A stretch of DNA of 64,000 nt from an uncultured bacterium (GTDB lineage Bacteria > Cyanobacteriota > Vampirovibrionia > Gastranaerophilales > Gastranaerophilaceae), in NCBI GenBank assembly GCA_949035555.1, contig CAROLD010000005.1, positions 20,127 through 84,126 on the forward strand, read 5' to 3'. Positions 62,469 through 64,000 of this stretch are shown in pieces. Below the pieces are notes generated by a model. The model did no database searches. It saw nothing but the letters and a program-made list of their open reading frames with translations, and was not told the DNA's origin. Within the stretch, counting starts at the first letter, position 1. Each line of letters opens with the position of its first letter. Position numbers and translations under genes: made by a program.

Positions 62469-63128
62469 ATGTCTGAATACTTGAGCAAAGAAGAGATAAA
62501 ACAATGGAGAAGCTCATTAGAAAAAATAACTTTAGAAGAATTTGCTGCCAGATTAGGGAAAAAAGTTGAAGAAAAGAAAGAAACCAATGACCTTATCGAT
62601 ATAGTATTACATGGCAAACCTGTTGTTTCTAACGAACCTGAATGGTCATCAAAAGCAGAAAGACTTAGCACTATTGCAGATAGAGCATTCGAAAAAGAAA
62701 AAGAAATTTATGTCTCTCCTTTCTCTGCTAAAAATCTAAAACTTGAAGCTGAGCCTGTAAAAAAAGAAGAAACAGTTAAAGTTGCTAAAAAAGCAGCCGA
62801 ACCGAAGAAAACAGCTCCTAAAGCAGTTAAAGAACCGAAAAAAGAAACTAAAGCTATTGTAAAAGAAGTTCTTTCTGACAGTAAAACAGGTGATGAAGTA
62901 AGAGATGAAGTCAGAGTTGTTTTCAAAAAAGCTTTAACTGATAGAGAACAAAAAGTATTTGATTACTTTGCCGCTCACAAAAATAAGATTGTTTATGCTA
63001 AAGATCTAGCAACTCTTCTTGACCTTCCAAGAGATTATGTTTATAAATATATCAAAAATCTAAGAGCAAAAATCGATGGCGAAGCTTTAAAAAATGCTGA
63101 CAAAGGCGGTTTTGTTCTATCAATATAA
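62469..63128 (+). CDS. Protein with Lys/Ala linker and C-terminal winged helix
   Basis: 219 residues: a short N-terminal helix (LSKEEIKQWRSSLEKITLEE), an alanine/lysine-rich linker of about 80 residues (VKVAKKAAEPKKTAPKAVKE), and a C-terminal DNA-binding-like domain (TDREQKVFDYFAAHKNKIVY; DLPRDYVYKYIKNLRAKI). It resembles nucleoid-associated or transcription-related proteins by architecture only. AAGGAG lies 9 bases before the ATG. A bidirectional terminator follows. Confidence 0.65.
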   Translation: MSEYLSKEEIKQWRSSLEKITLEEFAARLGKKVEEKKETNDLIDIVLHGKPVVSNEPEWSSKAERLSTIADRAFEKEKEIYVSPFSAKNLKLEAEPVKKEETVKVAKKAAEPKKTAPKAVKEPKKETKAIVKEVLSDSKTGDEVRDEVRVVFKKALTDREQKVFDYFAAHKNKIVYAKDLATLLDLPRDYVYKYIKNLRAKIDGEALKNADKGGFVLSI

Positions 63129-63167
63129 TAGCACCTTTTAAACTATATATAATACGCATACACAACA

Positions 63168-63199
63168 AAGCTCTTAGTTAGTATAACTAAGAGCTTTTA
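63168..63199. terminator. Bidirectional terminator
   Basis: AAAGCTCTTAGTTA / TAACTAAGAGCTTT with loop GTA and T run. Between convergent genes ending at 63128 (+) and 63215 (-). Confidence 0.9.
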
Positions 63200-63214
63200 T
63201 AAATAGCAAAAATT

Positions 63215-63583
63215 TTATTTAATTTGAATTTTAGCTCCAACAAATTCAAGAGCTTTTTTAGTTAAATCAGCTTCTTTATCAGAAATTGAAGTCATAAAAG
63301 TTGAAGGCGCGGCTTCTACAATCTTTTTAGCAGACAAGTAATCAAGCCCTGTAATTTGTCTTAGGGTTGCCATAACAGTCGCTTTATTTGCACCCGCATC
63401 AAGCAGTACAAGAGAATGTGTACCTGTTCCCTTATTTATGACAGGTATTTGGACTTTGGGCTGATTTTTTTTACCTATGGAAATATTATCCATATCGATA
63501 TTATATTTTTTCTTTAAGAAATCTCTTAAAATTACAATAAGCATAATTGCGATTGCGAAATATAAAAAAGTCATATCAATCAT
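63215..63583 (-). CDS. Membrane-anchored ribosomal L7/L12-like domain protein
   Basis: 122 residues: a membrane helix (residues 3-20), a short linker, then a domain (60-122) that follows the C-terminal domain of L7/L12: LVLLDAGANKATVMATLRQI, TGLDYLSAKKIVEAAPSTF and EFVGAKIQIK, against TLTGLGLKEAKDLVEAAPKA and AAGAVVEIK in the adjacent rplL. The dimerising N-terminal domain and the hinge of L7/L12 are absent. It is likely a paralog derived from rplL, with an unknown membrane role. Confidence 0.7.
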   Translation of the reverse strand: MIDMTFLYFAIAIMLIVILRDFLKKKYNIDMDNISIGKKNQPKVQIPVINKGTGTHSLVLLDAGANKATVMATLRQITGLDYLSAKKIVEAAPSTFMTSISDKEADLTKKALEFVGAKIQIK

Positions 63584-63610
63584 TTTTAAAAAGCCCTCTT
63601 ACTATATAAT

Positions 63611-63642
63611 AAAAAGTGAGCAGTTAGTAATAACTGCTCACT
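63611..63642 (-). terminator. Terminator of rplL
   Basis: AGTGAGCAGTTA / TAACTGCTCACT with loop GTAA, followed on the minus strand by TTTTATTATATAG. It lies 32 bases past the rplL stop. Confidence 0.88.
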
Positions 63643-63673
63643 CATAATATCATATTCTGAAATGAAAATCAAA

Positions 63674-64000
63674 CTACTTGATTTCAACAACAGCACCAGC
63701 TGCTTCAAGAGTTTTCTTAATTTCAGCTGCTTCTTCTTTTTTGATATTTTCTTTAACTGCTTTAGGAGCTGCTTCAACTAAGTCTTTAGCTTCTTTCAAG
63801 CCTAAACCTGTTAAAGTTCTAACTTCTTTTAATACAGCGATTTTCTTATCAGCAGGAACTGAAGCTAATACAACTGAAACTTCAGCGTCAGCATCTTCAG
63901 CCGGAGCTGCTGCTGCTGGAGCTGCTGCAACTGCTACTGGAGCAGCTGCAGATACGCCGAATTTTTCTTCCATAGCTTTTACTAATTCAGCTGCTTCTAA
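63674..64000 (-). CDS. rplL: 50S ribosomal protein L7/L12, 5' end cut by window
   Basis: The stalk protein that recruits translation factors. Visible are LEAAELVKAMEEKFGVSAAA (end of the N-terminal dimer helix), an alanine-rich hinge (AAPVAVAAAPAAAAPAED), and the C-terminal domain with VVLASVPADKKIAVLKEVR, LTGLGLKEAKDLVEAAP, KKTLEAAGAVVEIK. An ATG at 63973 exists, but the frame is open to the edge with conserved N-terminal sequence, so the start lies outside. About 15 residues are missing. Confidence 0.97.
   Translation of the reverse strand, partial: LEAAELVKAMEEKFGVSAAAPVAVAAAPAAAAPAEDADAEVSVVLASVPADKKIAVLKEVRTLTGLGLKEAKDLVEAAPKAVKENIKKEEAAEIKKTLEAAGAVVEIK

Noticed and set aside
63674..63973. 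ATG at 63973 taken as the rplL start
   Set aside because: Sequence before it (LEAAELVKA) is conserved L7/L12, so the gene continues past the window end.
1..64000. CRISPR arrays, insertion sequences, integrases, rRNA genes, known riboswitches
   Set aside because: None could be recognised on reading both strands; the only tandem repeats are inside the coding sequence at 30104-30574.

Overview
The window reads as chromosome of an AT-rich Gram-negative bacterium. It carries lipid A genes (lpxD, lpxC) with fabZ, a porin with a signal peptide, flagellar FlhB and a FliA-type sigma factor, a stringent-response synthetase/hydrolase, and a YvcK protein with an N-terminal membrane hairpin of the kind seen in cyanobacterial relatives. 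No photosynthesis gene is visible. Together with several membrane or helical families that resemble only what I remember from gut Vampirovibrionia (Melainabacteria, order Gastranaerophilales), this points to that group. The assignment is inference, because no 16S gene lies in the window.

Layout. 1-2173: lpxD (5' end outside the window)-lpxC-fabZ, closed by a terminator. 2.5-5 kb: ABC1-type kinase and a JAMM-like protein. 5-9.7 kb: mnmA, two TPR proteins, a metallophosphoesterase and an MBL-fold hydrolase. 9.7-12.7 kb: coupled lineage-specific membrane genes and a membrane-anchored thioredoxin. 12.9-17.9 kb: group-2 sigma factor, OprO/P-like porin, lysine/arginine-type decarboxylase and a DUF3137-like protein. 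18-19.8 kb: a 58-residue gene divergent from a helical protein that has a near-perfect sigma-28 promoter. 19.9-22.2 kb: NAD isocitrate-type dehydrogenase, dapB, pentapeptide protein. 22.3-26.3 kb: coupled HD-GYP/TPR/response-regulator operon. 26.4-30.1 kb: zinc-ribbon protein, HExxH protein, perR-rubredoxin operon, and a 423-residue membrane protein with a structured leader and two micro-ORFs. 30.1-31.8 kb: 21-residue repeat protein, tRNA-Glu, stand-alone TOPRIM protein. 31.9-35.3 kb: papain-like protein and 5'-nucleotidase-like protein. 35.3-39.5 kb: flotillin/NfeD and relA/spoT. 39.6-41.1 kb: one toxin-like gene broken by an in-frame stop. 41.4-49.2 kb: M16 peptidase, pxpA, yvcK, panB, panC, a solitary OppF. 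49.2-54.9 kb: HExxH protein, smpB, small exported proteins, HEAT-like proteins. 55-56.5 kb: metF and deoC. 56.6-57.5 kb: a frameshifted zincin pseudogene. 57.6-60.4 kb: flhB, fliA-like sigma and a double GNAT. 60.4-63.1 kb: ilvC, yhaM-like, a winged-helix protein. 63.2-64 kb: a membrane-anchored L7/L12-like protein and rplL (5' end outside the window).

Regulatory pattern. Many genes have Shine-Dalgarno sequences. A second set (6211, 15289, 49208, 49993, 54998, 59405 on plus; 27737 on minus) has a TATAAT-like -10 box 6-7 bases before the start codon and no Shine-Dalgarno, which predicts leaderless mRNAs. Several -10 boxes are the extended TGn form with no clear -35. Rho-independent terminators are frequent and often bidirectional between convergent genes.

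Small genes easily missed: rubredoxin (45 residues), a 58-residue and a 59-residue protein with good ribosome sites, and two basic micro-ORFs (16 and 28 codons) upstream of the 423-residue membrane protein.
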